Shown here in pieces: positions 45,546 to 56,800 of a stretch of 64,000 nt of DNA. The notes beneath the pieces were generated by a model, which did no database searches, was not told where the DNA came from, and saw only the letters and a list, made by a program, of their open reading frames with translations. Origin of the DNA: Mesorhabditis belari. Its lineage: Eukaryota; Nematoda; Chromadorea; Rhabditida; Rhabditidae. The number at the start of each line of letters is the position of its first letter. Position 1 is the first letter of the stretch. Position numbers and translations under genes: made by a program. Location: NCBI GenBank assembly GCA_958450365.1, contig CAUEEP010000916.1, positions 682,001 through 746,000 of the forward strand, given 5' to 3'.

Positions 45546-46094
45546 TACACTTTGCGCTTTTCAATTCTGCGTTTTCTACATTTTCTGCATTTTCTCACAG
45601 AAACAAGTTGCGTTTTGAAGAAAAAAAATAGCACTAACAGTGCTCTAGAAAGTAGGCGTTTACATTTTTCAATGCAAAGTACATCTAAAAATCGAGTTTG
45701 TTATCAGAGAAACTTAAATCTTTGCATTTCTTTCAAAAATTATCCAAAAAAAAAAAGCGCAAAGCGAATCGTAAACGGGCGCAAAATTCAATTATTTTCC
45801 CGTTTCCTTTCACTCAATCTCAAGCATAATAAACTCGGGCATTTTCCACCAAAGATTCCAATTCTTTGGTGTGATTTTCACCGACTTCTTCCCTTTTCTC
45901 AGAATTTCGTTGACTTTTCGATAATGACTACAAATTTTCTGTCTAACTGTGAAAGAGAAAATCTCCATTTTTATTGTTTTATTTTTATTGTTTTTCAAAG
46001 ATTTTATCTTAGAGATTAAATAGTTTCTAATTTTTTGATAGTAATGGATTGTCTTTGTCTACTAGACTAGAAAGGTAATTGTTGACTTTTGATG

Positions 46095-46560
46095 CTGATC
46101 ATCAAGCACAACTTCGAATCTGACTAGGGAATGGTCAGATTTCGAATTCGAACCAAAGCTTTATGACAAATTTGATACGAGCAACACGATGGCGTTTTTA
46201 GTTTTTGCCTTAGGCTTTCTGTAAAAACGCATTTGAAATTTGAACCCCTACTCAGCGACTTATGAGTTTTTAAGGGCTATTGTCGCCAGGAAAACAAAAG
46301 ACTCGGTGGTACAGTGGTAGTGACTCGGTGGTCGTCCATTTTTGGCACCCGAGTTCGATCCCCCTTGGCTCGATTCGAGTTTGATCGTTTAAGAGCGACG
46401 ATAGCCCTTACAAATTTGTAAGTCGCTCAGTTAGATCTAAAATTCGTTTTTACAGAAATCTAAAGCGTTTAGGCGAAAATCTGACCGTTCTGGTTCTGGT
46501 TCGGATTCGAAATCTGATCATTCCCTAGTCAGATCAGAACTTGTGCTGGCGAAATCTAAT
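46095..46560. mobile_element. Foldback element with a tRNA-like loop
   Basis: Arms at about 46100-46253 and 46393-46552 are inverted copies. Examples are ATCTGACTAGGGAATGGTCA against TGATCATTCCCTAGTCAGAT, TTCTGTAAAAACG against CGTTTTTACAGAA, and AGGGCTATTGTCG against CGACGATAGCCCT. The loop (46300-46375) carries TGGTACAGTGGTAGTG (A-box-like) and CGAGTTCGATCCCCC (B-box-like). No protein coding. Confidence 0.8.
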
Positions 46561-46752
46561 CCTTTTCCTTGTTCTACTTGTTGTACTCGACTCTAAAACT
46601 AGTTTACTGATTGTGCGTTTTATCCGGTTCGTCATCAAGTTTTCTAGCTTGTAACTTTTAACTAAAGCACTTTGAAGTCTTTAAAGAGTTTTAGATGATC
46701 GTTTAAGAGTTGAACATGAAAAATCTCTTCTAAGGCCTAGTATTGAAATAAT

Positions 46753-47060
46753 TAATATTGGATTGGGGAGAATGAGTCGTCCGGCGAAAATGAAAAAAAA
46801 TGTGTAAAACTTCTATTCGACTTCGTCAAATAATATGCGTTTGATATAAGTAGAATGGTTAACTAATTCTCTACAAAATGACATTTAAAAGAAAATTCAA
46901 ACAGCGCCTCCACTCAAGAAAAAGCCATTTTTTCACAAAAACTACAAACTGTGATCTAGAAAAAACCATTGGTGGCCATAGGTGCAAAAAGCTTAGAAAC
47001 CGTAAAATAGTGATCAACTCGGCTCTCAACTAGTGATCAACTCGGGTGTACTACTATTAG
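46753..47060. mobile_element. Truncated mariner-type element B with a MITE family 1 solo end
   Basis: GGATTGGGGAGAATGAGTCG and following bases match the left 230 bp of 47089-47609, then break. A CTACTATTAGAGAGAATACG end of MITE family 1 follows at 47050-47074. Confidence 0.75.
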
Positions 47061-47088
47061 AGAGAATACGGTAATAATGGTATAGCTA

Positions 47089-47609
47089 TTGGGTTGGGGA
47101 GAATGAGTCGGCGCCGAAAATGAAAAAAATGTCTAAAACTTCTATTCGACTTCGTCAAATAATATGCGTTTGATATGAGTAGAATGGTTAACTAATTCTC
47201 TACAAAATCACATTTAAAAGAGAACTCAAACAGCGCCTCAACTCAACAAAGGATCATTTTTTCACAAAAACTACAAACTGTGATCTAGAAAAAACCATTG
47301 GTGGGATCTTCCTGCAAATTTGGCAACTAAGTAATTGAATGTGCTCCTATCTTTTTTTATATAAACACCAAAGAAGGTTTATGTGAAAGAAACTGTTCAA
47401 ATGATGAGTCGGACTCTTTGCCATTTTAACCAGCTGCGTTTCGAAGTTCATAAACTCCACGAAAGAAAAGCTTTGTGGAATCTCTCAAAAGTGATTTTGT
47501 AGAGAAATAGTGGATCCTTTTGATGAAACCAAACGTATGTTTAAAGAAGGCTTTATGTGTGCAAAAAGTCCCTTTAAAGTTCGGCGCCGACTCATTCTCC
47601 CCAACCCAA
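47089..47609. mobile_element. Mariner-type non-autonomous element B
   Basis: 521 bp, TIRs TTGGGTTGGGGAGAATGAGT and ACTCATTCTCCCCAACCCAA, flanked by TA on both sides. No transposase frame. Confidence 0.9.
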
Positions 47610-48090
47610 TAAATAAGTTGCGAATAAAACTAAGATATTTCGTACCAGAATAGATCACTCATGTTTCCCAACGACTACAAAAGGTTTCCCCTGTGCTTAG
47701 AGCGTTGATTCATTGATTCATATCCTAATTATTGAAATATTATTATAATAAACCCATAAAGATCTCAAAAAATTTGAAATGTTTATTTATTATAATTGTT
47801 TTTTCTTTTGAAAAGATATGATTTTCAAAAAAATTCATGAAATTTCTCTTTTCCTTTTCCATTTTATTTTGCTTATAAATTTAAATAATTTAAATTCCAG
47901 ATTTTTCTAAATGATCACTGGAATAAGCATATAATCATATAATTGCGATTTTCATTTACCTATTGAAACAATTCTTCTCTGGTAAAGGTATACGGTAATG
48001 TTTGACTTGTAAAGCTGCTGTAAGTTCATTCGTTTTCTTCATCTTTTAGAGTTTTTTTTTCCTCAAATATTGATCTCTTGATAATCAAAA

Positions 48091-48228
48091 ATGCCTCTAA
48101 TGAAACATATCTTCTTTGAAATCCCTGGATTGTCGCCGAAAGATCGTCAGAGTGCTGAGCGGAAATCGCGGTTGCCGATTTTGCGCGGCTCGTCTGCCTC
48201 CGCCGAACGGGTTGACAAAAAGAGAGAG
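48091..48228 (+). CDS. Candidate alternative first exon of the FHA/coiled-coil gene
   Basis: 46 codons (MPLMKHIFFEIPGLSPKDRQ... to DKKRE) opening 42 nt after a TCTTTTAG acceptor and ending GAG/GTATTG in phase 0. Exon 51360-51482 also starts in phase 0, so this exon could splice to it instead of the 50819 exon. Coding character is good (mixed charged residues, GC-richer than its flanks). Whether it belongs to that gene or to a separate short transcript cannot be decided here. Confidence 0.5.
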
Positions 48229-48257
48229 GTATTGAGAAAAGAAAATACATCAAAATC

Positions 48258-48529
48258 TACCGTAAATACTGTAATAGTACCCCAGCAGCCTCGTACAGTC
48301 GCGTAGTCGCAAAAGTTTTTTATATTTCATCATTTTTCAAAGCGCCCATACTTTCAAAAAATGTGTCTTTGGTATCAAAAAATAGCCCTGAATTTCAGCT
48401 ATTTTTTGATACTTAAACGCGCATTGTAGCATAAACCAGTGTCGAGAAAAACTCGTTCAAAGCTAAACTACGCAACACTCCGCACCGTCATTATGGGGGG
48501 GTGGGGGTACTATTATAGTATTTACGGTA
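48258..48529. mobile_element. MITE family 2, copy 2
   Basis: 272 bp, same termini and interior as 38990-39260, starting 29 nt after the donor of the 48091 exon. Confidence 0.9.
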
Positions 48530-50818
48530 TAATGTTTTAGGGCAATTAGAGATTTTTGTTATCATAAGGACCGTAAACATCTCTACATTCAAATAGAACC
48601 CTAACCTCAAAAAAAGAGAACAAAAAGTTAAGAAAACTTTTAAAAGAAAAAAAAAGAAACAAAATAATGAATAAAAAATAAAAAAATAAAATTTGACTTG
48701 AGTTGTCCCACGGTGACAAATCCGCCCACTTCGAACATCAAATCGATATGATAACTTATTGCTCAATAATTCTAAGAGAATCAAATTTAAAAGCTGATAA
48801 AAAGGATTTAATTCTTTTCTCTGATTATAATAAATTTATAAATTAAAAAATAAAATTTTAAAAAAAAGTTAAAAAAAAACGACTGGATTTTTAAAAAATA
48901 GAGAATTATTTTATATTCCATTGCTTTTCACTTTTCCTTCTCCGAAAACCGAAACTAAAGCTGTCCAAATTGCAGTTGTTCCCATGATCTTGGTCAATCC
49001 CTATGCATCTCTTTGAATCCTGGATTTTCGCCATGGCAAAGTAGTTTATTAAGCTTTAGTGCATTCTTGTTTTATCCTCAATAGGTGTACAATGGAAAGA
49101 CGAGTTTTAACCACTTCAACAGCAACTTTTTCAGATCAAAAGATAGAGCTTGGAAAAGTCTACCTTTCCTGCAAGAAATCCTGAAAAAGTAGACATTGAA
49201 GTATTCAAATCTTGTTGTTTCGTTGTACACCTATTGACAATCAGACGAAAAATGAACAGTTTATAGTACATTTTATAGTACAATTTATAGTACATTTTAT
49301 AGTACATTTTATAGTACAATTTATAGTTAAACGTACTGTTAGATTGAGATTCGTGGTGAATCTTTGTCCTTGGAAGTCATTATGGGGGTGGGGTACTATT
49401 ACAGTATTTACGGTAACTTCTTTTAGGCTTATTTCAGATTTCAGAATTTCTTGGTTATCATAAATTTATCGTTAAACATCTCTACCATTCTAAATCTAGC
49501 AACTCTTTTTTGAATTCTCTTCAAAAACAGAGAATCTAGAAAGTTAAGAAAACTTTGTTAAGTTAAGAAAAAAGAAAACATCAAAACTTAAGTATAATCT
49601 GGAATCTTTATATAAAAATCCTCATTCTTGACTTATTTATCTCACTATAACAAATCAAATAACTTCAAAACAGCAAATCGATCTATCTATTGCTCAATAA
49701 ATTACCGTATTTTTTCGAATAGAAGACCGGGTAAAGAGTATGATCGCGTACTCCTGCGTAGCAGCCCTTTTTAAAATTTCTTTTCTGCATAAAAGCTTTC
49801 AATCAAGTGCTATAGGGCTGGAAAATGGCTCAAAAATACCACATGAGCTAACAGATTTTCTCTAACAAACGGACTAACAGAGGACTGTAGTCGCTAACAG
49901 AGGACTGTAGTCGCTAACAGACGGACTGTAGTCGCTAACAGAGGACTGTAGTCGCTAACAGACGGACTGTAGTCGCTAACAGAGGACTGTAGTCGCTAAC
50001 AGACGGACTGTAGTCTTTTCCTTTCAGCAAACAACCAAACAAACCAAGTATCCTCAAATTCTCTATTATACTAACCATTTTCATTTTATAGTTAAATTTT
50101 AAAGCTAAATTTGTTCTATTGACAAAAATCCGTTTCTGCTCACTCTGAGAGGGCTTGGACTGGGCCAGCAGTACCATTTCGATCTTTTTCAACTCTGGTT
50201 TGAGACGATATTAAGTTCTTTAACCTTTTTTCCTTTCTTCCTTTCTTTCTTTCTTTCTTTTTTCCTTTCTTCCTTTCTTTCCCCCTCCCCCTTGTGTTTC
50301 CCTCTTTCTCTCCCTAAATTAAGGCATCAGATAGGTCAGTGGTTAGAGCTGAGTGCCCGAAAGGGGAAAGGTCGAGGGTTAGTTCCCGATTCCTGAAGTC
50401 AATAAAGCAGTAGAACAAGTTCAAGATCTTATTTGTTCTTATTTGATTCCAATTCCAACACCGGAAACTTAATTTTGCTAATTCCTTCACTTCTTAATTA
50501 CAAAAACGAAAAACTCGCTAAAAATCACTTAACTAGCAAAAAAAACAGAATTCAAATCTTCTCCTCAAGTGCACAATAATTCGATTTCTCTGACGGGGGA
50601 CGGGAAACAATGGACCGTTTTACGTGCAGAGAGAGACTCATCCCGATCGGCACTAATCTCTCTATTCATTTATTCATTTCAAGAATTCAAGAATTCCCCA
50701 CCTGAATACCCGCTTTTTGTGTAGATTCTAAAAAAAATATATTTTCTCGAGCTCGAAAAATATCTAAGCGGATTTTCTCGTATTTCTCGTATTCGAAATT
50801 CCCTTTTCCGCTCCACTA
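48530..50818. other. Stretch without a clear exon between the two candidate first exons
   Basis: A/T-rich. Tandem repeats at 49255-49330 (TATAGTACATTT) and 49865-50020 (20 bp, GACTGTAGTCGCTAACAGA). A solo MITE family 2 end at 49376-49412, a TTTC tract at 50230-50285, and a tRNA-like element at 50333-50400. Confidence 0.6.
50333..50400 (+). other. tRNA-like element
   Basis: AGATAGGTCAGTGGTTAGAG (strong D-arm/A-box match) then GAGGGTTAGTTCCCGATTC, a T-arm with the loop changed from TTCGA to TTAGT. Spacing is tRNA-like. No good acceptor pairing. Probably a tRNA pseudogene. Confidence 0.55.
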
Positions 50819-53800
50819 ATGTCGATTTCCGATCTCGATTCCCCTGCATATGACCTGAAGATCTTCGAAACCGATTCTTCACGGGGAGATTTTTCTAAAA
50901 ACCCTAATATTTTATCAGATAAACACGAGAAATCAATTCCGACTTTTACTCCAAAAAAGCTCGCAAAATTCTCGCAAAAGTCCGACGAGGAAGAAACGGA
51001 GAAATTCGGATTTGTTGAGGTTTGAGGCGAAAGCTTTCCCATTTAGCCTGTTTCTTTAAAGTTTCAAAAAAAAACTTATCAATATCTAATGAATTTCGAT
51101 TTCAATTTCTTTTAAACCCATTTCTACTTGCCGAGACGGAAGTCGGGATTTCAGAAAAACGAAACTAATGTCATTGGATTTGCTGTTTCAATAGTGCCAA
51201 AGAATCAACCAATTTAGAGGGAAAAGGAACCAAATTTAGAGAGTTAAGGAACCAAATTTAGAGAGATAAGGAGATAGAGAACCAAAATTTAGAGAGTTAA
51301 GGAACCAAATTCAGAGATAGATCTAGTTAGCTTTTAAACCATTAAATAAAGAAGTTTAGGCGAAAAATGTGGCACCAATCCACGCGTCTCTCGAGTATAA
51401 TTCGGTGACGAGAAGCTATTGGCTGAAAGATCACTCGCTTACCGCTCACACAACTGTCAATGGGAACACCGTCTATGGGCAGGTAAAAGAATTGAATAAG
51501 AAGAATTGAATTAAAAGAAATAAACAACCATGAAAAACTGATGATCAGAGATCTATGACCTTAAAATGTTTAGTGTCAAAATATAGCTGAGATTTAGCGC
51601 TGTCGTTTGATACTAAAGCGCAAACTGTAGCTTAAAACGGCGCTGAGAATGAGGCGCTTAAAGTTAGACTACGAGATGGTCCGGCCGTCATTATAGGGTT
51701 TTTCATTTAGATCGAGTTGAACACTGGTGATTTGGTGTGTTTCGGCGACTCGCAGCCGCTCGTCTTCGAGAACTCGACACTTGTTCCTGTGAAACATGTG
51801 AGTTTTTCTATTTTTTTAAAGCATAGATCACTTTTTACTGTTCAGCAAGTCACTGCCGACTATCACGATATGTTTCTCGAGAAGCAAGCCTCCATCGACA
51901 AAGTGCATTTTCCGGCTCTGCCAGTGAGTTCAGCTAGAAGGATTTAAATCTACAGTAGAGTGGTCGTCAAAGCTCAAAAGCTCAAAAGCTCAAAAGTCAA
52001 AACAATCTCTCTTTGATCAAAAGCCAGAAGTGCTAAGTACTATTGAAGAAACTCTTTCAGCGTCGTCAAACTCCACAATCGGGTGGACGGGGAGAGGCGT
52101 TGAGCTCGGGTCGAGAACCGCCAATGAGACACGATTGTTTGGGAGGAGGAGCTGCGAGGAAGAGTCGAGACACACGAGTGATCACGGGAAGACATCGGCA
52201 AAAGGAGAAAAGAGCCGGCAGTGCGGACAAGGTTCTACAGGGGAACACGAGTAGTCGAGGTGAGCGTTTAGTGGTGGAAAGGGATACGGTGCTCGGCGGG
52301 AAAGCTAGCTAAAACCAATCATGCTAACAATAGATCAAGCTAATAAGATCTTATGAAAATTTTAGCTTCATCTCGATCTCCGCGAGCCGACACTCCACCA
52401 GATAGCGATTCCCCACAAGTCAACGTTTATTCAACTGGACCTGAGCGTAATTTTTTCATTTAATTCCAACTCTAAAGAGTGAAAATTCAGTTCGTTTAAC
52501 CGGTAATCCGACTCGAATTCGAAGCGTCGGCAATCATTTATTGCAAAGGTATTTTAAAAAAATCATAGGAAAATAGAAATTTCATTTAATTATAGGGTGA
52601 TTCGTTTACAGAGCGAATTGGCAAGGAAAGATCAAGAGATTAGGTAAACAAATGTTTTAAAAGAAAACATTTTAAGTTCATTTATTTTTGTTTTTTGAAA
52701 TCCAACTTTTATAAGCTTTCAAAAACATTTAGAGAGCTTCGAGCCGGCTCGACTCCGATGGGAATCGAGCAATTGAGTGGATATCGAAGTCTTCTCGAGC
52801 AAAGTGAACGGGAAAAGGAAAGGCTTAGAGGTAAGAAAGATAATAAAGATAATAAAGATAATAAAGATAATAAAGAAAAAGATAAAAAAGAAAAAAGCTG
52901 CTAAACATTGTATTTTTGAAATTTCATTGGCTTTCTGCGTTTCCTGCGTTCTTTTCCCCAAAAATTCCCAAAAGAGCCGCTCGACACACAGAGGAAAGCC
53001 GCACAAAAGCGTTTCCTTTCCCTCCTTCTTTCAAGCGCAGTTGGTTCAGTGGTAGAATGCTCGCCTGCCACGCGGGCGACCCGGGTTCGATTCCCGGACT
53101 GCGCAAATATCTTTTGCTTTTTGTTCAAAAAGTTGAAATCATTTTTAGATTTACTTTTGCAATCCTCGTCAAGCATTCCCCAGCCGCTCAGCTCACCAAA
53201 TCCTCGGTACCGACCGAAAATTCGCTCGGCACTCAGCATCGATCCAGACCAATTTGAAGATGCAGTTTGTTATCTCTTTAAAAGTCCTACTAGAACTGTT
53301 TAGATGTACGCTTCTCATCCAGATCAACTACAGACATTAGCAAGAACGAAAATGGTTTGATTTTGGGGAAATTTTTTGTAAACAAAGGTTAAATTTAGGC
53401 AGAAGTTGAAGTGTATCGAGCTTTTGTGCGAACATTGGCTTATGAGCTTCAATCGTTTAACGACAGGTTTTTCCATGAATAAAATATTTTTAACCTAGTT
53501 TAGAGTACTCCGTCAACCAGTTAGAGACTATTCGGATGTTTTTCAAGCAATTGTGAGAGCTCTCGAAGAGCCGTTCTCTTACAAGCTAATGGTGGGTCAA
53601 AAATTTACAATACCTGACCTGACAGCTAATAAAAAGCAACATTTAGGAAATCGAGGCCGATTGTGAGGCTTATTTGACAGAGCTGGGTGCGGCCAAAGAA
53701 GTTACTGAAAGATTGCAGCACATCGTTCGAGACGAGAAACACCACAAAATAAGTGTAAGCCAAGCGCAAGCAAAATTGTTTTATTTACGGCACAGGACAA

Positions 53801-56800
53801 TCACAAAAAAGAAAATCTCTTAAAAATTTTTAAATCCTTATAATTTGTTGAACCATTCGACAGCGGGTGTGGTTTGAAGTTCGGCTGGGTTGACAGGGTC
53901 AGCGGGTTTCTCCTCGTGGTCTTCTCTCTCCAAGTCGGCCACGTGTTTCTCGAGATAGTCGATCATCATTGTCACCACCAGGCACTCGAGTGTCATCTCT
54001 AAATTGCAAATGTTGAAGTAGAAAAATCAATTTATCATCAGATCTAAAAAAGTTCCAAAATAATAGACTAAACCTGGTTCCCAGAAAATCTTCTTCTCAC
54101 ATGCATGGCGCAAAAATTTCGTTTCCGGTCCACCCGACATGAACCATTGCCTTGAATAGTGGCCCATCTAAGATTAAATAAATACATTAAATAAACAGAA
54201 AACGCTAACCGACACAAACACATCCATGACAAAGTAGTAGGTCAGCATCCATAATTCGTCTGTCGTCACAGTGCCGGCTCTCTAAAAAATTAGTCATTGA
54301 CTTGAAATTAAATGTTCAGTGCATAAAAATAACCCGTAAACCAACCGGAAGCAACTCTTCAAGCCGTTTAAAGTGTTCCTCGGTGACTCCCGGCAGCGAA
54401 CCACACGTGGTTGTCGAAACGGAGATGTGGCTCTGCGTGGTGATCGTGTCCTCAAAACTGGGTGCTTTCTAAAAAGAGAAAATTCAGATAATCAAACTCT
54501 TACAAATCTTATCCACTGTAATAGAACTCAATTATTACTTGTGGGTGCTAATATTCATTGAAAACTTTTTAAGTAAAGCAGTAATACTAAACATCTAAAT
54601 TTCTTTTGCATCTAAAATGATTGGCAGACTAATCCTAAACATGTTGCTAATACTAAACTCAAAAAAGCAAAAGATATTTGCGCAGTCCGGGAATCGAACC
54701 CGGGTCGCCCGCGTGGCAGGCGAGCATTCTACCACTGAACCAACTGCGCTTGAGAGAGGGTCGCAAAGGGAACGCTTTTCCGTGGGCTCGAGAGAGACGC
54801 CAAAAGGGAATTAGTTCGTGTATCGCCATAAAATTGGTTCATAAAAACCCACGATTGGCGTCTGCGATCGACGGCGATTCCTCGGCGAGACAAGTCGTCG
54901 ACCTAATGATGGTGGAAGAGAGGTGGAACGAGTTGAGGGTGGAGGTTTCAACGAGTTGTACACACGAGCCGCCGATTGAGCCAGTGATTTCATCGGAGTC
55001 GGATGCGAGGAGAGACCGGCACGCAGCGGGGTCGCGAGACCAAGACGCTCGATATTCACTAAAGATAAATAGATAGTTTTAGATACTAAAATACTGTATA
55101 TAATCTAATAGAAGCGTCGCGTAGTCTAAGTTTACACTCAAAGAACCGCTCATATTTTGGCACGAGTACATTTCTTTCTTTCTTTCTTTCTGCGAGTTTA
55201 GGTATCAAATTAAATAGAGAGGATGGGTGATTTTCTTTGAGATATAACACATATTTTTATCATTTACCAGTGCTTAGAACAAAATGATTGAAAAGTGGCA
55301 AAAAAGCCGATTTTTCATTCTTTTCTAAGCGCTGGTTAATGCTAAAAATATGTGTTATATCTCAAAAAGTCACCCATCCTCTCTACTTTAATTTGATACA
55401 TAAGCACGCAGAAACAAATGTACTCGTGCTGAGATATGAGCGTTTGTTTGAGAGGAAACTTTGATTACGCGACGCTCCTATAAGGGAGCTTCTATTAGAG
55501 TATTTATGGTAATAAAAAATAGGCCATTACAATCCCGATAACTCTAGAATATCAGTTTGTGCTTGTTAATCATTAAACAAAGTTTGTATTGTAATCAGAC
55601 ATTTTACAATTGCTTAAACAATCTAAACATCTTAAAACTTACATTCCACTTTTTTCTTTGGAGTAAAGAAGCATTCGTTGCGGTCAATGTCAACCGGATA
55701 TTCAACTCCGTCCACCGAAACGGTCAAGCAAATCGAATTCAAGCTTTCGTTTGAGAATTGCACCTAAACAACAAAGATTTTGTCAAATAATGAATAACTT
55801 ACAAATACATGCTCAAGATCGCCGGCTTTCACCACTCCTTTTGCGGTCGTTTTGATTTTGGCCTTCTCGATGGGATCTTTCACTCCGTGCGCGCGCACCT
55901 TGTAGACGACGTCTTGTTCTAAGGTTTTTGATGAGTCATTATAGTTAATTTATCAAATGTTTTAAACCGACTGATCGGATATTTTTTTGGCTTAAAAGTT
56001 TAACAAATAAAGATAAAAACGAACCACATTCAACGGCATTCACTGTCAAACTGGCTCCGAGTAGTCGCTCTTCTTCGCGGTACTAAACAAAAGCAATTCT
56101 AATAAATGAAAAACAAGCAATACACTTTATGGTAAACTTTTCAACCAACTCAAAGGTCAACCAACTCAAATAAGCAACAAATTCCTATATAATGTAAATT
56201 TTTTTCAATAAACTTCAAAACAAGAGGTTACAATTAGCTTTAAAGCTCCAGAACATTGAAATAAGCGGCAATAAAATAAAAAAAACCAACCGCCCATAGA
56301 GGAATCTTTGAGTCGATCACAAATCCACAAGCAAGACGATGGGGTTCTAAAGTTAGAATGAACCAAAAAAGAAATCAAAAACAAACTGCAAATTATCAAG
56401 AAAAAAAAATTATTTTACGTGTTCAAAACCAGGAACGTTTTAAGATAAAATTCTAAAAATCTACCCGTTTTTTGAAGCATTCCGCAAGCGAATGAAACGG
56501 CAATATCGTTTTTTGAATAGGCCGAATACAAAAAGAAAGTGACGTAAAAAAGAAATGAGAAATGTGAGACGCGAAAAGGCGAATGGCTGTGAAATTTAAA
56601 TCCAAATTTGCATTAGGCTTATTTAAAATGCAAATTTAGACTGATTTTTTGGATGTTTCAAGTTTGAAATCAACTTTTTAGCTTCTGTGCAATCAGTTGG
56701 AGGTGTTGTTGCCGGTGGTGCGCGATGCGGCGGCGATCGCTCGCGAAAGTATCCGTGTCTGTGCTGTCTTCACGCAATGGAGTCGACAAATTGGGGTTGG

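Larger units (their letters stand above)
42961..48048. other. Gene-poor region between phosphoglycerate dehydrogenase and the FHA gene
   Basis: No spliceable gene recognised. Contents: a partial MITE family 5 copy (43780-43915), threefold TTAATCGTTGCCAGCAGGCAA direct repeats (44150-44340), tandem repeats at 44540-44800 and 45445-45545, tRNA-like elements, the foldback 46095-46560, and mariner-type elements 46753-47060 and 47089-47609. Confidence 0.55.

Noticed and set aside
45435..46019. 194-codon plus-strand frame
   Set aside because: Starts in a TACTTTTTTG repeat and continues in A/T-rich sequence; no conserved motif or splice structure.
52901..53257. Frames with GIEPGSPAWQ or NRTRVARVAG on either strand, also at 54617-54820 and 57384-57636
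   Set aside because: These are translations across tRNA-Gly genes, a common source of false proteins.
54820..55076. Plus-strand frame RQVVDLMMVEERWNELRVEV
   Set aside because: The same DNA on the minus strand is a phase-matched exon (54853-55058) of the nested gene with acceptor and donor.
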